Below are positions 27,626-37,000 of a DNA stretch of 64,000 nt, in pieces. This stretch comes from Actinomadura sp. J1-007 (GTDB lineage: Bacteria; Actinomycetota; Actinomycetes; Streptosporangiales; Streptosporangiaceae): the NCBI RefSeq assembly GCF_009793335.1, contig NZ_WING01000001.1, positions 4,650,001-4,714,000 of the forward strand, written 5' to 3'. The notes below the pieces were generated by a model. The model did not search any database, was not told the origin of the DNA, and saw nothing but the letters and a program-made list of their open reading frames with translations. Within the stretch, counting starts at the first letter, position 1, and every line of letters begins with the position of its first letter. A program made the translations under genes and the position numbers.

Positions 27626-28462
27626 ATGAGCCACGAACGCCAGGCGGCCGAGGAGGTGCGCGCGGCGGGCGCCCTGCCCGGCACCCGCCTCGCGTTCGCC
27701 GCCGCGTTCTACCGGGACGGCAGGCGGGCGTACGGGCGGGCCGAGCTGAGCTTCCTGCGGTGGGCGATCGCGCGCGGCGTGCTGGGGAACGAGACCGGCA
27801 GCCCGTGGTGGCGCGCCGTCAACGACCGGCTGCTGCGCGACAAGACCGAGGCCGACCTGAACGCGAGGAGCCCGCGCGCCTCCGCGCCGTCCGGCCGCCC
27901 GGTGGAGCTGTGGGGCGAGTTCATCGCCGCGCCCTCGCCCGCCCGCTGGTACCGCGCGCACAACGCCAGCGTCGTCGCCGGATACCTGGAGAACGCCGCG
28001 CTCGCCGAGGACGAGCTGATCGCCGAGCGGTTCATGATGAACGTCGCGCTGATGCGCGTCCTGTACACCCACGCGCTGGTCGCCGAACCGCGGCTCGCGC
28101 TCGGCGCGTTCGCCCCGCTCGGCCGGCGGCTCGGCGATCCGCGGCTCGGCTCGGTGAAGCTCTTCCTCGACCTGCGCCGCTCGTTCCCCGAGGGCTACCC
28201 GCTCACCGGCCAGCCCATCGAAGGCATCATCGCCCGCGAGGGGAGCATCCCGCGCCTGGTCGACTACGGCGTGATCGGCTCCCGCGTCGACGCGCTCTAC
28301 GCGTGGGCCGCGTCCTCGCTCGGCATCCCCGAGGTCGCCGCCCTCGCCGACGACGGCGCGCTCGTCTACGCCTGGCCCCCCGAACGGCGGCGGCTCTGGC
28401 TGAACGGCTCCGCCGACCGCCTCCTCCCCAAGCTCACCGCCCTGGCCACCCGCCCCCGCTGA
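27626..28462 (+). CDS. Protein of unknown function
   Basis: 278 residues from ATG 27626 (MSHERQAAEEV). Soluble, helical, without signal peptide. Recognisable stretches include YGRAELSFLRWAIARGVL, SPWWRAVNDRLLRDKTEAD, WGEFIAAPSPARWYRAHNAS and LRRSFPEGYPLTGQPIEGI. Coding bias is strong, so it is a real gene. I do not recognise the family. Confidence 0.75.
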   Translation: MSHERQAAEEVRAAGALPGTRLAFAAAFYRDGRRAYGRAELSFLRWAIARGVLGNETGSPWWRAVNDRLLRDKTEADLNARSPRASAPSGRPVELWGEFIAAPSPARWYRAHNASVVAGYLENAALAEDELIAERFMMNVALMRVLYTHALVAEPRLALGAFAPLGRRLGDPRLGSVKLFLDLRRSFPEGYPLTGQPIEGIIAREGSIPRLVDYGVIGSRVDALYAWAASSLGIPEVAALADDGALVYAWPPERRRLWLNGSADRLLPKLTALATRPR

Positions 28463-28470
28463 CCGCCCGG

Positions 28471-28546
28471 CCCGTTCACCCGCCGTCCGGCCCGTTCACC
28501 CGCCGTCCGGACCCTTCACCCGCCGTCCGGTCCGTTCATCCGACCG
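28471..28546. repeat. 20-bp tandem repeats at the 3' ends of convergent genes
   Basis: CCCGTTCACCCGCCGTCCGG twice exactly (28471-28510), once with two changes (28511-28530), then a partial copy running into the last codons of the YchJ-like gene. It fills the gap between two convergent genes. Confidence 0.85.
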
Positions 28547-28967
28547 TGCCGTCGAGGTAGACCCAGGCGCCGCCGTGCCGGACGAAGCGGCTCACCTCGT
28601 GCAGTTCGCCGGGCCGCCCGTCCTCGGTGTAGCGGGCGCGGAACTCGACCGTTCCCTCCGTGTGCAGCGGGCTGCCGCCGCTCGTCCGGACGATCGTCAG
28701 CGTCCGCCACCGCGTACCGGCCCCGAATCCGACGGCGGGCGGACGCGTCGAGGGGTGCCAGCTCCTCAGCAGGTACGCGGCGTCCTCCACGGCGAACGCG
28801 CTGAACCGCGACCGCATGAGCTGCTCCGCCGTCGCGGCCTGCGCGTCCCCGCGATGCAGGCGCCCGCAGCAGTCGCCGTACGAGGCGCCCAGGCCGCACG
28901 GGCACGGGGAGCCGGGCGCCGCAACGGCGCGGGCGGGACGGGACGGAGGACGTCGGCGCTTGGACAT
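28536..28967 (-). CDS. YchJ-family (UPF0225) protein with SEC-C-type zinc motif
   Basis: 143 residues from ATG 28967. The N-terminal metal-binding motif CPCGLGASYGDCCGRLH uses Cys22, 24, 33 and 34. It is followed by ATAEQLMRSRFSAFAVED, and an NTF2-like domain (TEGTVEFRARYTEDG, HEVSRFVRHGGAWVYLDG). This is the standard YchJ layout; its biochemical role is not established. The very C-terminus is encoded by a tandem-repeat unit. Confidence 0.9.
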   Translation of the reverse strand: MSKRRRPPSRPARAVAAPGSPCPCGLGASYGDCCGRLHRGDAQAATAEQLMRSRFSAFAVEDAAYLLRSWHPSTRPPAVGFGAGTRWRTLTIVRTSGGSPLHTEGTVEFRARYTEDGRPGELHEVSRFVRHGGAWVYLDGTVG

Positions 28968-29189
28968 GCACCCATTGTCGCCGATCGAGGCCGAGGCAGC
29001 GCTCCGCGGCATTGTCCGCTCAATACCCGCGCAAATCCTGAACGGTTTTCCGTCGCCCGGAGCGATGTTTTCGGAACGGTAAGCGACCAGTCTGGAAACG
29101 CGTCTGGCCAGGTGTGGACTTTCTCGCCCAGCCCCTCGCCCGAGCCCGTCACCAAGGTTAACGTCCGCCTCCAAGGAGGCCCGAGAGGC

Positions 29190-30614
29190 ATGAGAATACG
29201 CAAGAGCGCGGCCGTCATCGCCGGCGCGCTGTCCATCTTCCTGGCGCCGCAGTCGTTCGCCGCCGCCGCACCGCCGCCGACCCCCACGGCAACGCCCGTC
29301 TCGGGAATTCTGGGTCACGACGGCCGCTGGATCACCGACGCGCAAGGACGGCGCGTCATCCTCCACGGATTCAACATGGTCGCCAAGGCGCCGCCGTACG
29401 ATCCGGCGAAACTCGGGTTCGGTGAGAAGGACGCGAAGTTCCTGGCCGAGCACGGTTTCAACGCCGTACGGATCGGGATCGTCATGAGCGGGCTCCAGCC
29501 CCGCCCCGGCCGGTTCGACGAGGCGTACCTCTCCAGCCTGAAGAGCACGATCGACCTGCTCGGACGGTACGGCATCCGCAGCCTCATCACGTTCCCGCAG
29601 GACCTGCTGAGCACGAAGTTCCGCGGCACCGGCTACCCGGACTGGATGATCCGCACCGACGGCATCCCCGTCGACTTCCTCAACCACGACACGTTCCAGA
29701 ACCTGCTGTCGAATCCCGCGCTCCAGCGCGCCAACGACAACTTCTGGAACAACGCGCCCGTCCACGGAAAGGGCCTCCAGGACTGGTACACCGACGCATG
29801 GGTGCACGTCGCCAAACGCTTCCGGAACGACCCGGCCGTCCTCGGCTATGACCTGTGGAACGAGCCGTGGCCCGGAACGGCGTGGCCGAGTTGCATGCCG
29901 CCGTTCGGCTGCAAGGACTTCGACTCCAAGAAACTCGCGCCGTTCTTCTCCAAGATGATCCGCGCGATTCACGCCGTCGATCCCGCGCACCTCACGTTCT
30001 ACGAACCCAATCTCGTCGCGACGGTCGGCGCGCCCATCAACCTCGGCAGGCCGGGGGACGCCCGCAGCGGTCTCTCGTTCCACGCGTACTGCGTCGATCT
30101 CGCGGGCAAGCCCATTCCCGACTGGTTCTACGCGGTGTGCGACGGCGTCCAGCAGGTCGTCTTCGCCAACGCCCGCGCCCAGGCCGACCGGACGGGCGAC
30201 GCGCTGATCCTCTCCGAGTTCGGCGCGACGAAGAACCCGCGCGAGATCGCGTACGTCGTCCGCCTCGCCGACCGCCACCAGCTCCCCTGGCTGGAGTGGA
30301 CGTACTGCCGCTGCAAGGACCCCACGGACGGCGGCACCGTCGAGGGCCTCGTCTACGACCTCACCCGCCCGCGCGCCGGCGCCAACGTCAACGCCCCGGC
30401 GCTCGACGTCCTGGACGAGCCGTACCCCCAGCTCGTCGCCGGAACGCCGAAGGACTACGGCTACGACCCCGCCACCAGGACCTTCACGCTCCGCTACACA
30501 CCGTCCGGCCGCGGCGAGACCCGCGTCCACACGTCCCCGCTGCACTACCCGCGCGGCTACCGCGCCACCGCGACCGGCGCCACCGTCACCTCCGCCCGAA
30601 CGCCCCCACCCTGA
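29190..30614 (+). CDS. Secreted glycoside hydrolase family 5 (endoglycoceramidase-like)
   Basis: 474 residues from ATG 29190 (AAGGAGG ten bases upstream). Signal peptide about 1-27 (KSAAVIAGALSIFLAPQ, cleavage after the Ala run). The (beta/alpha)8 domain begins GRWITDAQGRRVILHGFN. The acid/base Glu is in GYDLWNEPW (about 223) and the nucleophile Glu in LILSEFGATKN (about 342); HAYC and WLEWTYCRCKD complete the site. A short C-terminal beta domain follows (about 405-470). The sequence is closest in style to endoglycoceramidases/GH5 enzymes that cleave glycosphingolipids, but cellulase-like or other beta-glycosidase activity is possible. A long upstream region (29100-29189) has no competing start. 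Confidence 0.9.
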   Translation: MRIRKSAAVIAGALSIFLAPQSFAAAAPPPTPTATPVSGILGHDGRWITDAQGRRVILHGFNMVAKAPPYDPAKLGFGEKDAKFLAEHGFNAVRIGIVMSGLQPRPGRFDEAYLSSLKSTIDLLGRYGIRSLITFPQDLLSTKFRGTGYPDWMIRTDGIPVDFLNHDTFQNLLSNPALQRANDNFWNNAPVHGKGLQDWYTDAWVHVAKRFRNDPAVLGYDLWNEPWPGTAWPSCMPPFGCKDFDSKKLAPFFSKMIRAIHAVDPAHLTFYEPNLVATVGAPINLGRPGDARSGLSFHAYCVDLAGKPIPDWFYAVCDGVQQVVFANARAQADRTGDALILSEFGATKNPREIAYVVRLADRHQLPWLEWTYCRCKDPTDGGTVEGLVYDLTRPRAGANVNAPALDVLDEPYPQLVAGTPKDYGYDPATRTFTLRYTPSGRGETRVHTSPLHYPRGYRATATGATVTSARTPPP

Positions 30615-30849
30615 CCCTCCGAGCCACCCCCGGAACCCCCACCACCACCCTCACCCTGACCCCCGCTAACCCCCACCCCACCAACGGCCCCCGCATCAAC
30701 GCAAAGCGCGCCACCCCCAACGAGCCCCATCCCACGCGCCGCGCCCCGCGCGGCGCACCAACGCGCCCTCCACCCACGTCAACGAACCCCGAAACGCACC
30801 CCCGAGCTCCCACCACCCGCCCCAAGGACCCCGCCAAGCCCCACCGAAA

Positions 30850-31480
30850 GCCCCACCAAGCGTCAACGAGATCCCGCCCGCGTCAACGAGACCCGTCGCG
30901 CAGCAACGAGACACCCGCCGCGCACTACCAAGGGCCCCGCCGCACGCCACCGGAAGGCGAGCTGCGCATCACCGAGGACTCGCCGCGCGCCGCCGGGAGG
31001 CGAGTCGCGCATGACGGACGACCCACCGCACGCCACCGGAAGGCGCGCCACGCGTCAATGAGAGCCTGTCCGCGTCAACGAGATCCGTCGCGCGGCAATG
31101 AGACACCCGCCGCGCATCCCCGACGGCCCGCCGCGCGCCAACGGGAGGCGCGCCGCGCATTACCGACGACTCGCCGCGCGGCAGCGGGAGGCGCGCCACG
31201 CCGTAACGAGATCCCGCCCGCGTGAACGAGGCCCGTCGCGCAGCATTGAGATGCCCGCCGCGCACTACCGAGGGCCCCGCCCCACGCCACCGGAAGGCAA
31301 GTCGCGCGCCACCAGGAGGCGAGCCGCGCATCACCGACGACCTGCCACGCGCCAACGGAAGGCGAGCCGCGCGTTACCGAGGACCCGCCCGCGTGAACGA
31401 GGCTCGTTGCGCTGTATTGCGAGCCCCGCCGCGCATTACCGAGGGCCCCGCCTCGCATCAACGGGAGGCGAGCCGACGGA
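30850..31480. repeat. Degenerate direct-repeat block, non-coding
   Basis: The 957-base gap between the GH5 and methyltransferase genes begins C-rich (to about 30850) and then consists of four diverged copies of a 150-190 base unit. Each contains a form of CGTGAACGAGGCCCGTCGCG, then GCCCGCCGCGCACTACCGAG and CCACCGGAAGGCGAG. The copies near 30862 and 31202 agree at roughly nine of ten bases over about 105 bases. Open frames exist on both strands but are Arg/Ala/Pro noise without start signals. No family known to me. Confidence 0.75.
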
Positions 31481-31571
31481 CCCTGCGGGCGTGGCCGGGG
31501 CCGCGGCCAGGATCCGGGACCGGGCCCAGGTCAGCCGGCAGCCGGGGCCGCAACCAGGGCCAGAGCGCAGG

Positions 31572-33503
31572 TCAGTCGGCAGCCGGGTCCGAGGTCGGGG
31601 CCGGGTCCTGAGCCGGGTCCTGGGCCGAAGTCGGAGCCGAAGCCGAAGTCGGAGTCGATGTCGAAGTCTTGCGGGCCAGGACTCGGTAGGTGTTGGCGCC
31701 GCCGAAGCGGCGGATGAACGGGTACGCGAGCTGGTCCGCGGCGGCGGCGGCGATGGCGAACGGCATGCCGGCGGCCGTGATGGCGACGCGGGCGGCGATG
31801 CGGGCGCGGCGGTGGCCGGGGTCGTTCCAGGGACGGTCGGGGTGGCGCGGGGTCAGCCGGTTGAGCAGCAGCGTGACGACCATCAGCAGGTCGAGTTCCT
31901 GGTGCGCGGCGCCCCGGTCGACGGCGACGGTGCGCAGGCCGCGCGCGGCGAGCGCCTCGGTCAGGTTGCCGATGGGCATCAGGTGCAGATGCTGCGGCTG
32001 GAACCAGTTGTGCCACCAGCGTCCGGCGAGCCGCGCCACCGGCGACTGCGGGTCCGGCACCTCGATGAGCAGGTGCCCGCCCGGCGGCAGGACCTCGGCG
32101 GCGGCGTCGAGTTCGGCGAGCGGGTCGAGGGTGTGCTCCAGGTAGTGGTGCATGCTGACCACGTCGTACGTCCCGGTGAGCTTGTCCGCCAACTCGCGGA
32201 ACTGGCCGCGGTGGGCGAGGTCCACCCAGCCGCGCCGTTCGGCCTCGATGACGCTGGAGCCGAAGTCGAGCGCGTCGAACCGGGCGTCCGGCCAGATGTC
32301 GCGGGCGGCGTTGCAGAAGTGCCCGTGCCCTCCGCCGACGTCGAGCCAGGTGGCGGGGACGGCGCGCCCGCGCAGCATCCGCGCGCGGGCACGGTAGTGC
32401 GGCGCGCCGAGCCGGAACCCGCGCTCGACCTCCGCCTCCCCGACGCCGTCGTAGTAGTCGCGGTAGTAGAACGCCAGCCCGGCGCCGCTGAGCCGCGGGT
32501 TCTGGAACACGTGGCCGCAGGACGCGCAGCGGTCGAGCCTGAACGTGCCCGGCTTGCGCTGCTGGTGGTCGCCGCTGACGAGGTGCTTGCGCAGGTCCGT
32601 TCCGCCGCACCAGGGGCAGGTGTCGCGCGGAGCCTCAAGGAACCTCGCGACCCCCTGCGCCAGTTCGGCCCGGTAGTGGGCGCGCAGGCCGGGCAGCGCG
32701 GGATCGGGCGCCTCGGCCGCGCGCGCCACCCGCCACCAGCGCAACGGCGCGGCGACCGGGCGCAGCAGCGAGAAGCGGCGCAGGTCGTTCGGGCGCAGCG
32801 GCGTGCCGAACGTCGCGAGAACGGGATTGGCGCAGACGGCGGCCAGTAGCGCCGACGCCCAGAGGGGACGCCGCGCCGACACGGCCGCCATCAGCCCGAA
32901 CGCCCCGAGCACGCCCGTGAGCTGCGTCGGCAGGTCGAGCTGCCACCGGCGCCGCAGGATCGCGCGCCGGTCCCCGGGAGTCAGCGCGGAGGCGGGCAGC
33001 GCGCGCAGTCCCGGCACCACCGCCACGTCGGCGCCGGTCGGCGCGTACTGCTTGAGCCGCACGCTGAGCGCGTCCATCTCGTCCGCGCTGAGGCCCTCCA
33101 TGCGTTCCAGGCCCGCCCGCCTGAGGACGTCGTCGCTGACCAGCACCGCGTGCCCGGCGCCCTCGCCGCGCGCGAGCCGGGCCTCGCGGAACGACGCGGG
33201 ATCCAGCCGCCGGACGAACTCCAGCGCCCGAGCGGTGTCGAGCCCCGCCGGCACGAGCTCCACGACGTCCAGGCCGTTGTCCGCCGCGTACGCGCAGGCG
33301 GCCTGCCGGGTCGCCCCGTCCAGCCGTACCCCCTCGGTGGTGACGAAGTGGTACGCCGCGACATCGACGCCGTCCTCACCGCCCGCCGTACGGGCGGCCC
33401 GATTCAGGACGGGAAGGCGGGCCGCCCGGGAACGCCGCCACAGCCCGTCGGCGACGAAGCCGAGCGCGATCGCCGCGGGCACCGCGCGTGTCCTGGTCGT
33501 CAT
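31572..33503 (-). CDS. Class I SAM-dependent methyltransferase with long N-terminal region
   Basis: 643 residues. Residues 1-285 have an unassigned fold with a glycosyltransferase-like start (VDVAAYHFVTTEGVRLDGAT) and two membrane helices (about 190-240). A zinc ribbon CPWCGGTDL / CASCGHVFQNPRLS (about 294-330) then precedes a class I methyltransferase: motif I WLDVGGGHGHFC (about 386), DVVSMHHYLEHTLDP and PGGHLLIEVPDP. Zinc-ribbon methyltransferases of this kind (YYDGVGEAE type) often modify sugars or polyketides. The tail is Ser/Asp/Pro-rich. Six bases separate its start from the stop of the esterase gene, so the two form an operon. Confidence 0.8.
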   Translation of the reverse strand: MTTRTRAVPAAIALGFVADGLWRRSRAARLPVLNRAARTAGGEDGVDVAAYHFVTTEGVRLDGATRQAACAYAADNGLDVVELVPAGLDTARALEFVRRLDPASFREARLARGEGAGHAVLVSDDVLRRAGLERMEGLSADEMDALSVRLKQYAPTGADVAVVPGLRALPASALTPGDRRAILRRRWQLDLPTQLTGVLGAFGLMAAVSARRPLWASALLAAVCANPVLATFGTPLRPNDLRRFSLLRPVAAPLRWWRVARAAEAPDPALPGLRAHYRAELAQGVARFLEAPRDTCPWCGGTDLRKHLVSGDHQQRKPGTFRLDRCASCGHVFQNPRLSGAGLAFYYRDYYDGVGEAEVERGFRLGAPHYRARARMLRGRAVPATWLDVGGGHGHFCNAARDIWPDARFDALDFGSSVIEAERRGWVDLAHRGQFRELADKLTGTYDVVSMHHYLEHTLDPLAELDAAAEVLPPGGHLLIEVPDPQSPVARLAGRWWHNWFQPQHLHLMPIGNLTEALAARGLRTVAVDRGAAHQELDLLMVVTLLLNRLTPRHPDRPWNDPGHRRARIAARVAITAAGMPFAIAAAAADQLAYPFIRRFGGANTYRVLARKTSTSTPTSASAPTSAQDPAQDPAPTSDPAAD

Positions 33504-33509
33504 GGTCGA

Positions 33510-34579
33510 TCACGCCTTCGAGGCGCCGAGCGCCTTCATCATGAGAGGCCACGCCTTGTCGAGTTCGGGACGCCAGTAGTTCCAGTTGTGCCAGCCGTTC
33601 CCGTAGATATGGGTGGTGGCGGGAATGCCGAGCTCCTTGAGCCGGGCGACGAAATCGCGGTTGGTCGACCCGACGATGAACTCCCCGGTCGCGCCGAGAA
33701 TGCTCTGGTCGATGGGCTTGTGCAGCGGGTCGTCGTACGGTCCGGGCAGGCCGGTCGTCCCGCTGGAGATGTAGAGCCCGGTGCCGCGCAGCCCCGCGGC
33801 CAGCTCGTACGGGTCGTGCGCCTTCCAGTTCTTGTCGTCCCAGTAGGGGATGCCCCACACCTGGAACGGGTCGAACCCGAACGCCAATCCCTGCACCATC
33901 AGAATGGCGGGATCTCCGGCTTGGTCAGATGCAGAAGCCCGCTGAACGACACCGCGTACTTGAACATGCGGGGATGCCGCGCGGCGTACGCGATGGCCCC
34001 CTGCCCACCCGAAGAGACGCCGAGCGCGGCCCGCTTGGTACCCGCACGGTAGTTGCGTTCCATAAGCTGCGGAACCTCGGAGGTGTGGAACGTCTCCCAT
34101 TTCGGGGTTCCGCCCTTGCCGTAGTTCCACCAGTCGGAGAACCCGCCGTTCTTGCCGCCGGACGGCATGACGACCAGGGCCTTCCACTTCTTGGCGAGCG
34201 CGGCGAGCTGGCTGCCCTTGACCCAGGACAGGTAGTCGTCGTTGCCGCCCTGGTAGGCGTACACGACGGGCCACGTCCTCGCGGCCTCGCGCGACCATCC
34301 CGGCGGCACGAGCACCCGGATCATCTGCGGGCTCCCGATCGCCGGCGTCGACACCGTCAGGTCGACGGTCCGGGCGTCGATCCACTTCTCCTTGGTGATC
34401 GCCGCGCCGTCGTTCGCCCGCGCGCGGGCCTGCGGAACGGGCCGCGGCTTGGTCGCGGACGCGCGCGGCGCGCTCCCGGCCGCCTCGGCGGCCGGCACCC
34501 CGGACAGCACCAGGGGAGCGGCGGCGAGGACGATCGACCCCCCGGCCAGCCTCCGCTTGAGTCGAGAACCGCGACGCAT
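33510..34579 (-). pseudogene. Secreted esterase (Ag85/esterase D-like alpha/beta hydrolase), one-base frameshift
   Basis: Start ATG 34579 with GGAGG seven bases upstream. Signal peptide RLAGGSIVLAAAPLVLSG, cleavage near Ala residues 27-29. The hydrolase domain shows WPVVYAYQGGNDDYLSW, and the nucleophile elbow GVSSGGQG (Ser about 191). After LLHLTKPEIP the frame stops at 33899, while the neighbouring frame continues AILMVQGLAFGFDPFQVWG to the catalytic His in YGNGWHNWNYW and ends at 33510. One G added to GGG 33909-33911 restores a protein of about 356 residues. It belongs to the tributyrin-esterase/mycolyltransferase-like clan; the substrate is unknown. Confidence 0.85.
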
Positions 34580-35456
34580 CATCACCCTCCGTGATAATCG
34601 GCCCCGGAACGAGCCGCGCCGAAACGGCGCGCGCAGGCCGGGACAGGGGAGAAGCCATTCGGGAGCGCCCTCGGGGGCCGCACACTCCTTTCGCGGCCCC
34701 TCGGAACTCCGATAACCAAGTGCCCAGGTCGTTCCGTATAGTCACAGCAAACGCTGGCAAGTTCAACCCCTTCTCACCACACCCACCCGCCATTCCCCCG
34801 ATTCCCGCCCCAAGATCAGCCGCCCGCGTCCCCACAAACACGCCGAGTAATCAGAACCCCCGAGAACCCACTCACCCCCCAACAAATCCCGCCGCCCCCC
34901 ACCCCACCCCCCATCAAAAACCGCTCAAAAACCCGCGCCTCCCAAAACAACCCCGCCCCAACCCAAGAAATCCCCCACCCACCCCGCCACTGCCCCCGCC
35001 ACCCATCCCCAAGCCCAGCACCCCACCCGACCGCCCGCCCCCATGCCCCGCCGCCGCACCCGACCACCCGCCATCACGCCCCCACCTCGCCCCAAGCCCC
35101 GCCACCCACCCCGTCACCCGCCCGGCGCCACGTTCCGTCGCCGTACCCGGCCGCCAGCCAGCAGAGCTCCCAGCCCGTCCTCCAGAGCAAGCCCACCCCC
35201 CGCCCCCAGACTCATGCGTACGTGCCGCGTCCCCCCGAAGCCTCAGCCACCCTGCGCCGCACCGGCGGCACCAGCGGCACCGGCGGCACCGGCGGCACCG
35301 GCGGCACCGGCAGCAGCACAGCGAACGTCGACGGCACCGCCTCGCCCGAACGGCGACCCCGGCCCGAGGTCGGCGGAGACCGCCCGAGTCACGCGCGCCG
35401 CTGATACGCAAGCCGGTTGCCCGCTCCCCCTTCCCCCTAGAGCCGCTCAAGGCCGG
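34580..35456. other. Long gene-free, C-rich spacer
   Basis: 877 bases between the divergently placed esterase start and the epimerase stop. From about 34790 to 35220 the plus strand is almost purine-free apart from A (runs of CCCACCC type). It contains a nine-base repeat array (35261-35314). Open frames through it are Pro-rich artefacts. AT-rich points at 34730-34745 may belong to the esterase promoter. Confidence 0.6.
35261..35314. repeat. Nine-base microsatellite, six units
   Basis: ACCGGCGGC repeated six times with single changes in units 2 and 6. The two flanks are gene-free. Confidence 0.85.
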
Positions 35457-36337
35457 TCAGGGCTGGATGTTCTCCAGATCCTCCAGAAGGCGTGGGTGCT
35501 TGGGCTCCCATCCCAGCGTCCGCCGGGTGCGGGTGCTGGACGAGGGCTGGTCGGCCGCGAAGATCGGGCCGAGCGGCCCGTAGGTCTCCGGCGGCACCGA
35601 CTCGACCGGCAGGCCCAGCCGCCGGCCGATGACCGCGGCGATGTCGCGCACCCTGTCCCCCTCGTCGGCCACGGCGTGCCACACGCTCCCGGCCGGGGCC
35701 CGCTCCAAGGCGAGCCGCAGGAGGACCGCCGCGTCGAGCGCATGCACGGCCGGCCAACGCTGCTCGCCGTCCCCCGGATAGCCGGACACTCCGGTCTGCC
35801 GCGCGATGCCGGTCAGCAAACCGGCGAACCCGCCCGCGCCCTGGTTGTGCACCGTCCGCGGCAGGCGTACGGCCGTGCTCCGAACCCCGCGCGAGGCCAG
35901 GTCCAGCACCTCCGTGACCGCGCGCCCCCGCCCCCGACCGGCCCGTCGAACGACAACGGGTCGGCCTCTGTCGAGACGCGGCCCGGCATATGAGGCGTCC
36001 CCGAGACCGTGACGAAGGGCCGTTCGCTGCCGACGAGCGCCTCGCCAAGAACCCCAAGAGCGGCGCTCTCCTCCGCAACCGCCTCAGCCAGAGCCTCAGG
36101 ACTGCTGAAGTCATTGGCGAACGCCAGATGGATCACCCCGTCCGCTCGGGCGGCGCCGGCGCGCAGGACGTCCAAGTCGGCGAGAGCCCCCCGAACCGGC
36201 TCGGCCCCGGCCCCCTCGACGGCCAGCGCGGAGGCGTCGGAACGCGCGAGAGCGAGGACAGTGTGGCCATTGCCGAGCAGTTCCGCGACGACGGCGGACC
36301 CGATCAGCCCAGTACCGCCGGTGACGAAGACGCGCAT
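35457..36337 (-). pseudogene. NAD(P)-dependent epimerase/dehydratase (SDR), one-base frameshift
   Basis: From ATG 36337: Rossmann motif MRVFVTGGTGLIGSAVVAEL, then GVIHLAFANDF and PFVTVSGTPHMPG, as in atypical extended SDRs. At about 35930 the frame turns Arg/Trp-rich, whereas the neighbouring frame carries on VLDLASRGVRSTAVRLPRTV, VHALDAAVLLRLALE and ends RTLGWEPKHPRLLEDL at 35457. One added base in C5 35925-35929 or 35931-35935 gives one protein of about 293 residues. Divergent from the TetR gene with a strong operator between them, so it is the obvious target of that repressor. Confidence 0.87.
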
Positions 36338-36362
36338 GGAACCCTCCCAGAGCGATGAGACC

Positions 36363-36408
36363 TTTGTCCCGTCACTCTACCAACGTGACGGGACAAAAGT
36401 CCCATCAC
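36363..36408. promoter_or_regulatory. Double TetR-type operator
   Basis: TTTGTCCCGTCAC (36363-36375), nine bases, then its exact reverse complement (36385-36397). A third half-site GTCCCATCAC (36399-36408) pairs with the middle arm around AAAA at 9 of 10 positions. Three half-sites therefore form two overlapping palindromes between the divergent epimerase and TetR genes. Confidence 0.8.
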
Positions 36409-36421
36409 CTAGGATGGGCCC

Positions 36422-37000
36422 ATGGCTCGTTGGGAACCGGGGGCGCGCGAACGCCTCGTCGTGGCCGCCGTCGACCTGTTCACCGAGCAGGGGTACGACG
36501 CCACGACGGTGGCGCAGATCGCCGAACGCGCCGGGGTCACCAAAAGCACGTTCTTCCGCCACTTCCCCGACAAGCGTGAACTCCTGGTGGCCGGCCAGGA
36601 GACGCTGAGCCGCCTCCTGGCCGAGGGGATCGCCGAGGCGCCCGCCGACGCCGCCCCCCTCGACGCGGTCGCCGCCGGCCTGGCACGCGCCTCGACCGCG
36701 ATGGGCCCCATGAACCGCGAACTCGCCCCCCGCCTGAAAGCGGCCGTCGCCGCCAGCACCGAACTGCAAGAACGCGACGCCCTTAAGAGCGTCAGCCTCG
36801 CCGCCGCGATGACCACCGCCCTGACCGCCCGCGGCGTCCCCGACCCGACCGCGGCCCTCGCAGCCGAACTCGGCCTCCTCGCCTTCAAACGCGCATACGC
36901 CGAATGGTCCGAAGCCGCCCGCGGCACCGAGGACGACCTAGCCCAGTACACCCAGAAAGCCCTGAAGGAGCTACGCGTCGCCACCGCCTCCTTGACCTGA
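36422..37000 (+). CDS. TetR-family repressor
   Basis: 192 residues from ATG 36422. N-terminal HTH: RLVVAAVDLFTEQGYDATTV, then AQIAERAGVTKSTFFRHFPD, with KRELL closing the domain. The C-terminal ligand domain is all-helical and of the MftR-like type, ligand unknown. The operator next to it implies autoregulation and repression of the divergent SDR gene. It is the last ordinary-GC gene before the defence island. Confidence 0.93.
   Translation: MARWEPGARERLVVAAVDLFTEQGYDATTVAQIAERAGVTKSTFFRHFPDKRELLVAGQETLSRLLAEGIAEAPADAAPLDAVAAGLARASTAMGPMNRELAPRLKAAVAASTELQERDALKSVSLAAAMTTALTARGVPDPTAALAAELGLLAFKRAYAEWSEAARGTEDDLAQYTQKALKELRVATASLT

Noticed and set aside
30850..31480. CRISPR array
   Set aside because: The repeats are 150-190 bases, contiguous and degenerate, with no constant short repeat or spacers, and there are no cas1/cas2 genes.
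34591..35583. 330-codon Pro-rich frame in the C-rich spacer
   Set aside because: Composition artefact of a strand almost lacking G and T; it also runs into the SDR gene.
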